From: Brachionus manjavacas
Lineage: Eukaryota > Rotifera > Eurotatoria > Ploima > Brachionidae
DNA length: 64,000 nt
Reading direction: 5' to 3'
Assembly (NCBI GenBank): GCA_019054805.1
Contig: JAHQIY010000022.1
Coordinates: 248,001-312,000, forward strand
Shown: positions 23,680 through 36,000 of the stretch, piece after piece
Layout of the letters: every line of letters starts with the position of its first letter
Numbering within the stretch: the first letter of the stretch is position 1
Notes under the pieces: model-generated
Told to the model about the DNA's origin: nothing
The model's database searches: none
Seen by the model: only the letters and a program-made list of their open reading frames with translations
Made by a program: the position numbers and the translations under genes

Positions 23680-24119
23680 TATTACAAATCGATGCGGTTG
23701 TAAGAAATCGAACCTCTTGCGTAATTCCAGATGTAATGGCTGAAATACAATTTGCTCCAAACAATAAACTTTTTATCAATATTTACGCTTTATTTTATTT
23801 ATTTTAGATTATTACTATATTTATCTTTTTAAGAAAAAACGCTGAATCGTAGAAAAAAGACGATAAAGAAATAATTAGAGAACCAATTTAAAATTCAGAA
23901 AAAATTCAATTAATTTAAAATTAAATAATTGTTTGAAAAAAATACAATGTTAAATATCTTCAACAAAAGAGAGAAATATAATTGGTATAAGCGACTCAAT
24001 AGAGGAATGCTTAAGAAAAATGGAAATTGGGACCTACAAAAAATACTTATAGAACTAACAAAAGCATTTTAACACTAAAAATCAAAACACACAAAGTCAA
24101 AATATAAAAACTTTTTACC
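23680..24119. other. Intergenic DNA
   Basis: No gene. A lone RNA polymerase III B-box-like string (minus strand GAGGTTCGATTTCTTAC, near 23,700-23,720) suggests another tRNA-derived remnant but has no convincing A box. Confidence 0.35.
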
Positions 24120-24378
24120 TAAATGAAAGTCTCCATCGCTGCAGTGTACTTCTAAGCTCCTTAGTCGATTTGATGGTGGATTTCCTCCCAAAATTAAAAA
24201 AAGGGGAAAAAAATTGAGTAATAAAGAAAACAAAATGAATATTAATTATTGAAATTAAAAAAATTAACATTTAAATTAAAAATTTTATTCAATTTTTTAA
24301 AAAACACTAAAACTTTTCCTTTTTTTTTTATTTTATTTTTTGATTTTTTTTGATTTTTTTTTACATCGCCTTAAATTT
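24120..24378. mobile_element. Second copy of the TTTACATCGCC MITE, partial
   Basis: Contains GTCGATTTGATGGTGGATTT (complement of the interior of the 14.1-kb element) and ends TTTTTTTTACATCGCCTTAA. The far end lacks the matching arm, so it is incomplete. Confidence 0.6.
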
Positions 24379-24699
24379 AAATCGAAAGACATCCGTTACG
24401 TAGCACTTTGCTAAGAATGTTAAATTCCGGATTGAAGTAAAACTCTACTTTTAGAATTTTAATTCGGAACTGTCACGAGCAAAATAATTTAATAAAAAAA
24501 TGTATTGAAAAATTGCTGTGAGAATGGTGGAATTTAAAATTTTTTTTGTCTGTAATAGAAAAAATTCTGGTTTAATTTTTAAGATTTCTTATGGTATACC
24601 CATGTTAAAACTTTTTTTATTAACAATTATATCAAATATTATATAAAAAAAGACAAATGAAAAATTCGTTTGAAAAAAAAATTAAAAAAAAATTTTTTC
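24379..24699. other. Unique DNA left of the myosin repeat unit
   Basis: AT-rich sequence with no counterpart upstream of myosin copies B or C. It ends in long A/T runs exactly where the duplicated unit starts. Confidence 0.4.
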
Positions 24700-25126
24700 G
24701 TTTTAAATTTTGCCAGTTAATTTGAAAAGACTTTAAAATTTAATAATTCTTTATTGGATTTCCTTGATATGTTAAAAACATGTTTTGCCAAAATTTAAAA
24801 TTTAAAATTTTAAAATTAACTTTTGGTTAAAAAAAAAAAAAAAATTATCAGTAGATTTTTTGTTGGCTGTTTATCTAGGTTTATAACAATTCCTTAAGAA
24901 GAAACAAAAATCTAAATCTTTTTGCTTTAAAAAAGTAATGAAAAAAATAAATAGAATAAATTTGTTTCAAAACGATTAGTAATTTAATACAGAATAAAAC
25001 AATTAAAACCCATTTAGTTAATTACTGATATACTGAGCTCTTTGGTGAATTTCATTCGAACAAATTCTATTTGCTGCTATCTAAATTCATATCTTAACAC
25101 TAATATTTCTTTTCGTGGCTCCAAGG

Positions 25127-25134
25127 TATAAATA
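25127..25134 (+). promoter_or_regulatory. TATA box, myosin copy A
   Basis: TATAAATA, 70 bases before the start codon, in GGTATAAATAGTTGCGC. It is preserved in all three copies. Confidence 0.7.
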
Positions 25135-25203
25135 GTTGCGCAGAAATAAATAGAATCGAACATCTTTTTGTGGTTAAACAAAAAAAAGGAAAAAAGTCTA
25201 ATT

Positions 25204-28200
25204 ATGCTTGGTAATTTGAATGATCCAGAGATTGTCGAATCTCTCAAATATCTACTTGTGCCACAAGCGGAAAAAATCAAGGCCCAGTCTCAGCCATTTG
25301 ATGGAAAAAAACTTTTGGATTGCTGACAAAAAAGAAGGATTTTTGGCATGTGAGGTTCAGAGCGAAAAAGGAGATCAAGTCAGTGTAAAGACTTCGAAAG
25401 GAGAAACAATTACAGTAAAAAAGATGACCTGCAGCAGATGAACCCGCCGAAGTTCGAAAAATGCGAAGATATGGCCGACTTGACTTATTTGAATGACGCT
25501 TCAATTTTACACAATTTAAGAACTCGTTACATGAGCTGGTTGATTTACACCTATTCTGGTCTATTTTGTGTGGTCATTAATCCATACAAGCGTTTGCCTG
25601 TGTACACCATGAAAATGGTTGATTTGTATCGTGGCAAGAAAAAGAACGAGGTTCCGCCACATTTGTATTCGATTGCTGACAATGCCTATGCTAGTATGTT
25701 AGTAGACAGAGAAAATCAATCTATGCTCATTACGTAAGTTAATTTTTAATAAAATCAATTTTTTGATAAATTATTTTGAAAAAATTTTTTGATAAATTTT
25801 TTTGATAAATTCTATTTCTTTGATCTACTTGGTTTAATTGTTTTTGTGACTAAACAAATAGAGGTGAATCCGGAGCTGGTAAAACTGAAAACACAAAAAA
25901 AGTCATTCAATACTTTGCTTTTGTTGCTTGCACTGGCTCAGCTGCTGCCAAAAAAGATGATGGCGTAAATTAGAAAAAAAAAATTTAAAAATCAAGATAA
26001 TTAATTTATTTATTTTCAAACAATTGAAGAAAAAAGAAGCCAATTTAGAAGATCAAATTGTGTCAGCAAATCCGGTATTAGAGGCTTATGGTAATGCCAA
26101 GACAACTCGTAACAACAATTCTTCGCGTTTCGTAAGTTTACAATTTTTCTTTTTTTTATTGTCTTTTGTAATTTAATTGATTTAAAAAAAAGGGTAAATT
26201 TATTCGTATTCATTTTGGTCCAACTGGCAAAATTGCTGGTGCTGATATTGAATCATATTTGCTTGAAAAGTCTAGAGTTACATTTCAACAACCTGCTGAA
26301 AGAAATTATCATATCTTCTATCAATTACTAGCCAAGGAGTATCCGAAGTATCATAGTAATAGAATTTATTTAAATCTAACAAAAAAAATCCAACAAATTT
26401 TTATACTAATTTAAAAAGGTGATTTATTGGTCGAGGCCGATCCATCAAAATACTTCTTTGTTGCTCAAGGTATGTTGACTATTGACAATGTGGATGATGC
26501 AGAAGAAATGAAAGCTACTGATGAGGCTTTCGATGTGTTGAACTTTAGTGCTCAAGAGAAACTAGACTTGTTCAAGGCCACTGGTGCTATAATGCATTGG
26601 GGTAATTCAAAATGGAAGCAAAGACCAAGAGAGGAACAAGCTGAAACTGACGGAACTGAAGAGTGTGAAAAAGTGGCCCATCTATTGGGCGTCGAATGCG
26701 CTGATTTGATCAAAGGCTTGTTAAAGCCGAGAATTAAGGTTGGTAATGAGTACGTGAACAAAGGTCAGAACAAAGATCAAGTAATCAACTCAATTGGTGC
26801 TTTGTCCAAATCTATCTACTCGCGTCTCTTTCAATGGCTAGTAGATAGAGTCAATGAAACTTTAGACGTAAAAACAAAGAGACAGTTTTTCATCGGTGTC
26901 CTAGATATTGCTGGCTTTGAGATTTTCGATTACAATGGCTTTGAACAATTGTGCATCAATTATACCAATGAAAGATTGCAGCAGTTTTTCAATCATCACA
27001 TGTTTGTTTTGGAACAGGAAGAGTACAAAAAAGAAGGCATTCAATGGGAAATGATCAACTTTGGAATGGACTTGCAAGCTTGTATTGATTTGATTGAAAA
27101 GCCTATGGGCTTATTGTCAATTCTTGAAGAGGAATGTATTGTGCCAAAGGCTACAGACAAGACCTTTCAGGAGAAATTGTATGCTCAACATTTGGGCAAG
27201 CACCCAAATTTCGGTAAACCAAAACCATCCAAAGGCAAAGCCGAAGCTCATTTTGATTTGCACCATTATGCCGGCACAGTATCCTATAGTGTTACTGGAT
27301 GGCTAGAAAAGAACAAAGATCCCATCAATGCTACTGTAGCCACATTGTTCAAGACAAGTAAGACTAATGCTGTTTTGGCTAAATTGTATAAAGAAATGGG
27401 ACAAGAGGAAGAAAAAGGAAAAGCCAAAAAAGGTGGCAGTATGCAATCGATCTCAGCAAGTCATAGAGAACAATTGAACAAGCTGATGAACACTTTGAAG
27501 CAAACTCATCCTCACTTTGTTCGTTGTATTATTCCAAATGAAGTTAAAACTGGTGGAATTTTGGACCCTCATTTAGTTATGCATCAATTGAAGTGTAATG
27601 GTGTGTTGGAAGGCATTCGTATTTGCCGAAAAGGCTTTCCAAACAGAATGATGTTTGCCGAGTTCAAGCAACGATATAGCATTTTGGCTCCAAATGCCGT
27701 TCCAAAAGGTTTCATTGATGCCATTAAGGCAACCGGTTTAATTTTAAAAGACATTGCACTCGGTGAAGACTTGTATCGACTTGGTAACACCAAAGTTTTC
27801 TTTAGAGCCGGTGTATTGGGTCACTTGGAAGAGCTTAGGGATGCGGCTATTTCTAAGATCATCTGTATGTTGCAAAATCATATCAGAATGTATAGCATGA
27901 AAAAGCAATATAAAGTAATGCTCGACCAACGATTAGCTCTCTCTGTTTTGCAACGAAATATAAAGGCTTATCTTTCATTGAGAAATTGGTCGTGGTGGAA
28001 ATTGTACACTAAAGTAAAGCCATTATTGTCTGTGGCGAGACAGGAGGATGAAATGAAAGCCAAAGAAGAAGAAATGATTCAACTTAAAGAAAATTTCGAA
28101 AAGAGGAAAAACTGAGAAAAGAATTAGAAGAAACAAATTTAAAGCTATTAAAAGAGAAAAACGAATTGTATACCCAATTGCAAGCAGAAAGAGACAATAA

Positions 28201-31200
28201 TGGAAATTCAGAAGAAAGGATTCAGAAATTGGTCTTGCAAAAATCCGACTTGGAAACTCAAATCAAGGAAATTGAAGAGAAATTATCACAACAAGAATCT
28301 AGTTCGAGTGATTTAAGTTCTAAAAAGAAAAAATTGGAACAAGAAATCAGTGATTTGAAGCGAGACGTTGATGAATTCAAGACCAAATTGAGTAAATCGG
28401 ATTCAGAAAATAAGTCAAAAGATAATCAAATACACAAATTGCAGGATGAAATGGCTCGTCAAGACGAAACTATTGCTAAATTGGGTCGCGAAAAAAAACG
28501 CCTAGAAGAGGCAAATGCCAAAACAGTTGAACAAGTGCAACAAGAAGAAGACAAAGTAAATCACTTGAATAAAGTAAAGAGCAAATTAGAGCAGACACTG
28601 GATGAAACTGAGGACAATTTAGAAAGAGAGAAAAAGGCTAGAGCCGACCTTGATAAAGCGAAAAGGAAATTAGAATCAGACTTGAAGAATGCTCAATCTC
28701 AAATTGAAGAAATCGACAGACTCAAAAAAGATTTAGAGGACAACTTAAGAAGAAAAGACACTGAAATTAATCAATTGAATTCGAAAGTAGAAGAAGAACA
28801 TGGCCACTCAACAAGTATGCAAAAGAAAATAAAAGAATTACAAAAACGTTTGGAAGAAGCTGAAGAAGAAATTGAAACCGAACGTCAGTCAAAAGCAAAA
28901 ACGGAAAAGCAAAGAGCCGACTTGTCAAGAGAACTGGAAGAGTTAAATGAACGCCTAGAAGAAGCTGGTGGTGCTAGAACTGCTCAAATAGATTTGAACA
29001 AAAAACGAGAAGCAGAGCTATTAAAGTTGAGACGTGATCTTGAGGAAGCTAATTTGCAGCATGAAGCAACTGCAGCTCAGTTGAGAAAGAAACATCAAGA
29101 TGCAGTCAATGAAATGGGTGAGCAAATCGATCAGTTACAAAAGGCTAAAAATAAGTAAACATTTGTATTCTAATATAAAAAATCTAAAGAGTCTACAAAC
29201 TCATTTCTTAAGATTGGAAAAAGACAAGCAACTTATTAAAACCGAAGTAGATGATGCAAAAGTTCAAACTGAACAAGCGAACAAGTCAAAAGTAAAAAAA
29301 TAAATTAAACTTATTTGGCATAATCCCCAATTAAATATCCATATTCTAGGCTAATGTTGAGAAATTAGTCAAACAACTCGAATTACAATTGCAAGAGCTT
29401 TCCTCCAAGTTAGATGAATCATCGCGTGCAAACAATGAATTAAACTCTCAAAAAGGACGTCTTCAGTCTGAAAATTCCAATTTGATTCAACAAATAGAAG
29501 ACTTAGAAAGTCAAATAAGTAGCTTTGGTAAAACTAAACAGCAACTTCAGTCTCAAATCGAAGAAGCAAAACGAAATGCAGAAGAAGAGTCACGCGCTAA
29601 GTCATCACTCACTCAGCAATTGCGAAATTTAAACACCGATTTGGATCAAGCTAAAGAACAATGCGAAGAAGAACGTGAGGCTAAAGCTGACCTACAAAAG
29701 CAATTATCTAATTTGAATGGTGATTTACAACAGTGGAGATCAAAATATGAAACTGAAGGTCTAGCTCGAGCTGAAGAACTCGAAGAAGCAAAGAGAAAGC
29801 TAGCTGCAAAATTAAATGAGGCTGAAGAACAAGTTGAACAGGCACTAGCAAAATGTAGTAGTCTAGAAAAGACAAAGCAAAAACTTCAATGCGAAGTTGA
29901 GGATTTAATGGTTGATGTTGAGCGTGCAAATTCAAACTCTTCTGCTATGGAAAAGAAACAAAAGCAATTTGACAAATTAATTGGTGAATGGAAACAGAAA
30001 TGCGAAGATATAACACAAGAACTTGATAGTTCACAAAAAGAGGCACGTCAATATTCGACTGAATTGTTCAAATTAAAGACACATTTTGATCAAAGCAGTG
30101 AAACGATTGAATCGTTAAAGCGTGAGAACAAAAATTTAGCTGATGAACTCAAAGACCTGATGTCTCAATTATCTGATGGTGGAAAATCAGTTCATGAATT
30201 AGAAAAGTCACGATAAAGAATTGAAGCTGAGAAAGATGAATTGCAAGCAGCTTTAGAAGAGCTTGAATCTTGTCTCGAGCAAGAAGAGGCTAAAGTATTA
30301 AGAGCTCAGTTAGAGTTGAGTCAAGTCAGACAAGAAATCGACCGTCGTTTACATGAAAAAGAGGAAGAGTTTGAAAATACAAGACGCAATCACCAGAGAG
30401 CATTGGAATCTATGCAGGCAAGTCTAGAGGCTGAAACCAAGGGAAAAGTTGAAGCTATAAGACAAAAAAAGAAATTAGAAACAGATATTAATGAATTGGA
30501 AATTTCATTAGATCATTCAAATAGAGCAAATGCGGACTTACAAAAAACAAATAAGAAATTGCAACAATCGATCACCGAAATGCAATCTCAAATTGATGAC
30601 GAAGTAAGAAAGCGTGAAGAAGCAAGGGAATGTGTTGCCCATGCCGAAAGACGGGTAATTCTCTTAGAAAGCGAACTTGAAGAAGTACGAAGCGCTTTAG
30701 ATCAAGCCGAAAAGGCCAGAAAAGCTGCCGAAAATGATTTACACGATGCTGCTGATAGAATCAGCGAATTAGATGCTTCAAAATCAAGCTTGGGAGCTTT
30801 AAAAGAAAATTGGAGAGCGATTTATCGTCTTTACAATCAGATCTAGATGAAGCTATAATTGAGCTGAAAAATTCAGAAGATAGAGTAAAAACAGCGACTT
30901 TAGACGCTTCTCGATTGGCTGAAGAATTGAGAGTAGAACAGGAACATGTTTCGAATGTAGAAAAATTGAGGAAGGCGTTAGAATTGCAAACAAGGGATTT
31001 GCAAATCAGACTTGATCAAGCTGAATCAAATGCTCTTAAAGGTGGAAAGCGAATAATCCAAAAATTGGAACAACGAGTAAAATTTGTCATTCTTCTTATT
31101 TTTTCGTTTTCAAGTTTTATTTAACTAAAAGATTCACGAATTGGAAGAGGAAATAGAAAATGAACAGCGTCGCCATCAAGAGACCTTGAAAGAAGTCAAA

Positions 31201-31599
31201 GAAGAATGACAGAAGATTGAAAGAGTTGGCTAATCAGTCAGAGGAAGATAGAAAAAATCAAGCTAGATTACAAGATCTAATTGATAAGTTGCAAAATAAA
31301 CTAAAAGTTTATAAGCGACAAATAGAGGAAGCGGAAGAATTAGCAGCAATTAATTTAGCTAAATTCAGAAAAGCTCAGCATGATTTGGAGGATGCAGAAG
31401 AAAGAGCCGGACAAGCTGAGAATATGTTGAATAAGCAGAGAGCTAAGAATCGCAACTCTGTTTCGCAAGCCAGAACAAACTCTCCACAAGTATGATAACA
31501 TTAAAGAAGAAAGATTGTGTAATTTTATTATTTTTTTAGAGAGAACAAACGAGAGCAGGAAGTTCCGCTCCTCAAAGAGCCCAATCTGTTAGAAAATAA
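25204..31599 (+). pseudogene. Muscle myosin heavy chain, copy A (frame broken as written)
   Basis: Nine exons: 25,204-25,733, 25,862-25,964, 26,030-26,131, 26,193-26,355, 26,419-29,154, 29,213-29,291, 29,350-31,076, 31,132-31,489, 31,540-31,599. Landmarks in intact numbering: SH3-like fold about 33-80; P-loop GESGAGKT at 179-186; switch I NNNSSRF at 240-246; switch [10 protein letters not shown] from 463; lysine-rich actin loop (GKAKKGG); reactive-thiol helices [15 protein letters not shown] from 693; IQ/lever about 780-845; then a heptad rod of about 1,100 residues. It is a class II filament-forming motor; no alternative exon clusters of the insect type are seen. Breaks relative to the other copies: short A-runs at 25,305, 25,417, 28,099 and 30,801; one extra base near 31,200; and TAA at 30,214 where B and C have AAA. 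In contrast to B and C, it keeps the correct frame at [11 protein letters not shown] (27,025). Confidence 0.9.
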
Positions 31600-31618
31600 G
31601 CAAACAAATTATTTTACC

Positions 31619-31624
31619 AATAAA
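31619..31624 (+). terminator. Poly(A) signal, myosin copy A
   Basis: AATAAA 20 bases after the stop codon; conserved at 43,463 and, inverted, at 48,008. Confidence 0.6.
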
Positions 31625-32334
31625 GCAGAGCCATCATATTTCTTTTATTAACCATTTTCTTTTCCTTAGAAATTAAATAAATTATTTGAAAACTTCATTT
31701 TATTTTTTTTATCAATGACCCATTTTAGAAGTAAAACATTACAAAATCAACTCATTAAATTAATAATTTTAATTTATAATTCAACATTTATTCAAAGATT
31801 AAATAACTCACCTCAAAAAGGAAAGAAAAAAAATTCAAATAATAATTAAATATATCTCTTTTTACTCTTATTTTTAAGTAAACATGTTTATTAGTTAATA
31901 ACAAATATCCCTAAAAATCCCTAAATATTCAATTAAAAAAAGTAAATTTTTAGAAAGTCTTTTGATACCCAAACAGAAGTCTCTGATTAAAACCATAATG
32001 ATAATAAGGATACTAAAAACTTTGAAAATGATCTTGAAGAAGAAAAGGAAACACAAAATTCACCTTAATAACAAATATGAATCATATGAATACTCAGGTT
32101 ACGATTTACCCTAAGAAAAAATAATCAACTTACATTGAAAAAAATTTAAAAAAAAAAAAAAACAATCAGATTTTTTTAAATCGATTAGATTTTTAAAATT
32201 TTTAAGAACAATTAATAACAATTTAAAACTTGTATTCCTATTTTATTAATTATATTATTTGATGGATAATTTTGAATTGAAATTTTTAAATTTTTTATTA
32301 AATCAAATTAAAATTAATAAAACGGTATCAGTAA

Positions 32335-32870
32335 AATTCGAGGTGTATAGTCTCAACGTCAAAAAACTTGACGTCATTTTTTTGACGTGAAATAAACTCG
32401 ACGTGTAAAATAAACTCGACATTTTTTCGTAAATAATCTTTTACAACTTCTCTAATTCTTTTATCAATCTTAACATAAACCGGTTAATGCTTGGGCACTC
32501 ATCCAGTAACTAATTGTAAATGATTGTATTAGATTGTATTAGTATTAGATTGTTCTAATTTAATATTATAAACTAACAATTCTATTCCTCGTTGAGAAAG
32601 ACAAATATTTAATTTTTCTAATGCGTTAGTAATTTCGTTTATCTAGAAAGAAAAATGAAAAAATTTTTTTCCAATTATTTTAGTCGAGTCTCGTCAAGTC
32701 AAGTCAAAATTGAAGTCAAGTTTTTTTAGTCAAATTTTTCCTCGTTAAGTAAATATGACGTCAAAATTTTATTGACCTAAAAAAATTTACTAGTCAAAAA
32801 TATGACGACAAATTTCTTGAGGTCAAAAATTCTCAAGTCGAAATAACACACATCCAAAGAAATCATTTAT
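32335..32870. mobile_element. Non-coding element dense in GACGTC/CAAGTC words
   Basis: About 535 bp with clusters near both edges of TTGACGTCA, AACGTCAA, CGTCAAGTCAAGTC, TATGACGTCA, TATGACGAC and TTGAGGTCAA. The left edge (GAGGTGTATAGTCTCAACG) and the complement of the right edge (GGATGTGTGTTATTTCGAC) resemble each other. Clustered direct and inverted subterminal motifs are typical of transposase-binding regions in some DNA transposons (hAT, MULE, CACTA). No ORF. Confidence 0.5.
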
Positions 32871-32920
32871 TTATATTTAAATTATTTTTTTAACATGTTT
32901 GAATAATTATTTAAACTTAT

Positions 32921-33925
32921 GGGTTCAAATGGAAGTCATTAGTCAACATAAAATCGTATATAATTCTCTCATCACATCGTTATTCGACAATTGCGTTGAC
33001 AAATACTCAATCGAACTAAAAATTGAAAACTAACTAATACCTCTCGAACCAAATGCAAATTTCCTCGGCATTAAACTCGACCCTTAACTAAAACATGCCG
33101 ATTATTTTCCTGACCCAGCCAAGAAAGCGACAGCCAAAAGCAACATTCTATGAAAAATTAAAGGGTTCAAATGGAAGTCATTAGTCAACATAAAATCGTA
33201 TATAATTCTCTCATCAGATCGTTATTCGACAATTGCTTTGTTATTCTTCAAACCGGGGCACAAAAAATCCTACAAGACCTTCATATTTTTCAAAACAAAA
33301 TTTTTCGAATCATCAAAATTTTCCCGATTAAAACAAGCATTGAAACTATACATAAGACTCTAGACATAGAAAAAATCGACGACAGAGCTAACGCACTATT
33401 TTTAAAATTTTTAAAATCGAAAAAAAACCTCGACTTAATTGTCAAAGAAATCTACGAATACTCGAACAAAACCACAAATCAAACAAAAAATAAGTTTCGC
33501 TTTAACATTAGACTCGCTTTAACATGTTCCTCAATTAAACTTTTTTGTTTCCTAAAAAGAGGGCTGAAAAGAGGGTCTACATCACTCGGAACCGTCCTGG
33601 AGTTAATCTCCAAAATTATTTTCTCAAAGAAAAGAAAAAAAAAACACGTGATTGTTCAGCTACGCATGTTGACAAAAATTTAAATAATTCATTTAATGAT
33701 TCAATCAATCAAGAAATCAATATATCCGAATAGATTAAAAACAACCATCTAAGTCATAGATTCATGTTTTCTTAAATTTCATTTTTTTTTTAACTTGTTT
33801 ATTTTATTTTGATTTTTTTTTATCTAATTTTATTTCCTTAAATTTTATTTTTTATTTTTATTTTGATTTTTTTAAAATTTATTCTGAAAGAGCCCTAGCT
33901 TGGTATAGAAAACAAATAAATAAAC
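32921..33925 (+). pseudogene. LINE ORF2 3' portion with tail, unit A
   Basis: Reads as the C-terminal part of a non-LTR retrotransposon ORF2: ANFLGIKLDP..LKHADYFPD, KKATAKSNIL, then KIVYNSLIRSLFDNCFVILQ, LQDLHIFQNKIFRIIKIFP and TIHKTLDIEKIDDRANALF. This is the FLGI...ATAKSNIL...YNSLIRS..DN...LQ.IQN..LRII pattern of Jockey/CR1-like elements. About 75 bp (GGGTTCAAATGGAAGTCATT onward) occurs at both 32,921 and 33,163, so the copy carries an internal duplication of about 240 bp. It ends CTGAAAGAGCCCTAGCTTGG then TATAGAAAACAAATAAATAAA. Stops and the missing 5' region make it dead. Confidence 0.75.
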
Positions 33926-34177
33926 GATTTAAGTAAGATGAGCGAAGAATTGCTTGGTGTTCTGATGAAAAAATTTACCAATGTGCTCAATATCTTAAAA
34001 TGGAAAATTAAATTTTCAAAAAATTGATAAATGATCAATCTATACTGAAAATTCATAATATTAATAGAGGGTTGGTTAATGTTCAAAAATATTGTCTTTT
34101 GTTGTCTTAGAATCTGATGGAACAACAAAAGCTATACAAATATTCCAGTTTTCAAGTGGATATGTCAAAAAAGCATA

Positions 34178-34464
34178 ATTGAATACAATATCTTTTTTTG
34201 AATTGAATACAATATCTTTTCATGTACCTTTTTGATCAACGGCTCCGATCTGACATCGATGCTACTGCATCGAGTTGATCATGTACGGCGCAATTATTAC
34301 CTAAATCCAGTAGAAACTAGTCTCCCTATTTTTAAGATGAAAGGGGTTTAAACATTCGCACCCTATTGCAAAGATATTTTGATGATTTTATCACCCTCAG
34401 CGGGTTTTTAACCCTCGATCCCTTGCTTGCATGACTAACACGCAAACCATTCGGCTATATGGGC
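34178..34464 (-). mobile_element. tRNA-derived SINE, unit A
   Basis: The head at 34,464-34,393 (minus) folds as a tRNA: acceptor GCCCATA against TGAGGGT, T-arm GAGGG-TTAAAAA-CCCGC and a seven-base anticodon loop GTCATGC (CAT anticodon), each with one mismatch or wobble. The body follows (GCGAATGTTTAAACCCC, TAGTTTCTACTGG, GATGATCAACTCGATG-type text), then a tail in which GATATTGTATTCAATT occurs twice. A shared but headless relative lies at 23.4 kb. Confidence 0.65.
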
Positions 34465-35199
34465 TTTCAAATGTATAAAAAAATCAGGAAATTCTCCTAA
34501 AAACTGAGAGGATTAAAAAAGTTAAGAATAATCTATATCTGTAAAAAATCTTAAACTAAAATAAGCCAAAACTCTTTGATAAATCCTGAAAATTTCTGAC
34601 AAAAAAAAAAAAACAAAAAATTATCCTATTAGTTTATTATCAAAGATCTGACAGGTTTTCAAAAATTTAATTTAAAAACCTAGAAAAAAATTTTATCTGC
34701 TTGAATTTTTTATTAATGCAGAATTTTTTTCTAAATATAAGGGCATGAAAAGCATCCTGTTTTTCATTAGAGAAGACGCATTATATTTGAAAAAAAATTT
34801 TAATAAGTTTGGAGGTCAAAGCGGCTATTCAAATATTGATCAGGAATATTAAAAATTTTTAATTTCTAAATTGGAAGCAATAAAATTCGTGAAAAATTTT
34901 AAAAAAGTGTTTTCAATTAAATATTATTTGTAATTTTTTTATTTTATTTTGACAATTTTTTTAAGAAAATTATATGAAAATCCAAAAAATAAAACAAAAA
35001 ATCTCAATAAATAAAGGCATGTAATAATAAATTATGCTATTAATATTAAAATAAAAAACAAAATTACTGAACTAAAGAACATATGTATTTTTTTATTTCT
35101 ATTACAATAAAAAAGTTATAAAATAAAAAAAGTATTACAATTTATATCAATTTAGAACAAAAATAATAAAACATAGACAAAAAATTCAATTCACTTAGT

Positions 35200-35345
35200 T
35201 TTTTGTTTGTTTGATCCAACTGGCCTACCGCGTTTTTTTTTAACTTGGGGCTGTGGAGTAACGATTAGGGTCTCTTCAAGACGAATTTTTTTTGATATTG
35301 GCTCTTGTCAATCGTTTTCGGCAAAAGTCATAGCTAGATGTCCTT
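35200..35345 (-). pseudogene. MULE transposase C-terminal fragment, unit A
   Basis: The minus strand encodes LESAQGHLAMTFAEND, a stop, QEPISKKIRLEETLIV, then TPQPQVKKKRGRPVGSNKQK and a stop. The KKRGRPVGSNK ending is an AT-hook-like tail common in MULE/SWIM-type transposase proteins. Only this tail is present. Confidence 0.5.
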
Positions 35346-35775
35346 GAGCTGATTCTAAGTTACGAAAACTACAGAAAGGAAGGTTTTTCTTTTCCTCTAG
35401 TTTTTTTCACTTGTTCAGGTTCAATGGACTCATCCTGGCTTAAGTTGTTTGAGATTTTTTCGATAAAAGAATTTTTTTCAATAGTGAATATTGTCTGGCT
35501 CAATAATTTCCTTTATGTATAACACCAATAAACTCATCTTGTCGGAATCAGCTTTAGAAGGTCTTAAATTAATATCAAAAATAATATTGAAATCAAAAGT
35601 CTTTTTAGATATATATTTGTTTCAATTAGATCAAATTAGCTATCAATTTAATTTAATTGTACTAACAAAAAAAAATTGACACTAACATCAGTATTTTTGT
35701 TATAGAAAATATTCTTTTTGTTTTTTTTTTAATTTTATACGCGATAAATAAATCATTTGAAAAAAAAAGAAAAAG

Positions 35776-36000
35776 ACCACAAGATTCAGTTTATCGGATT
35801 GTATTGAGATCGTCAATACAAAGATAAAAATTATAAATTCAAAGGTGAATATGAAATAAACATTGATACATTGAGCTGTAATTGTAAATTTTACATTAAA
35901 TGAGTGTTTAGTGCCCATTTTTTAGCATTGAAAGACCTTATAGGTGGTGATCATTTTCCAAACAAGCCGAACGGAGAACGTACTATTTTAGCTGACAGAT
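35776..36000 (+). pseudogene. MULE SWIM zinc-finger fragment upstream of myosin copy B
   Basis: The plus strand reads YKFKGEYEINIDTLSCNCKF, YIK, a stop, then VFSAHFLALKDLIGGDHFPN and GERTILADRWQD. This is a SWIM finger (C-x-C...C-x-H) with the third ligand changed to Ser (FSAH for FCAH). From YKFKG onward it matches the inverted copy at 55.74-55.90 kb; the left 60 bases differ. Not part of unit A. Confidence 0.6.

Larger units (their letters stand above)
24700..35600 (+). repeat. Duplicated unit A (myosin copy A plus 4 kb of 3' flank)
   Basis: About 10.9 kb matching 36,540-47,430 base for base in the stretches I compared, apart from A/T-run lengths and rare substitutions. The match begins in an A/T run at TTGCCAGTTAATTTGAAAAG and ends at AAATAATATTGAAATCAA. 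The unit holds promoter, gene, a subterminal-motif MITE, a LINE, a SINE and a MULE C-terminal piece. Confidence 0.85.

Noticed and set aside
29708-29935. Antisense open frames inside the myosin rod (also in copies B and C)
   Set aside because: They are shadows of the Glu/Lys/Gln-rich coding strand, which disfavours stop codons on the other strand.
34393-34464. A functional tRNA-Met gene (and its copy at 46,229-46,300)
   Set aside because: The fold has mismatches in the acceptor, anticodon and T arms, the T loop is TTAAAAA rather than TTCRA, and it is fused to a repeated body. A SINE head fits better.
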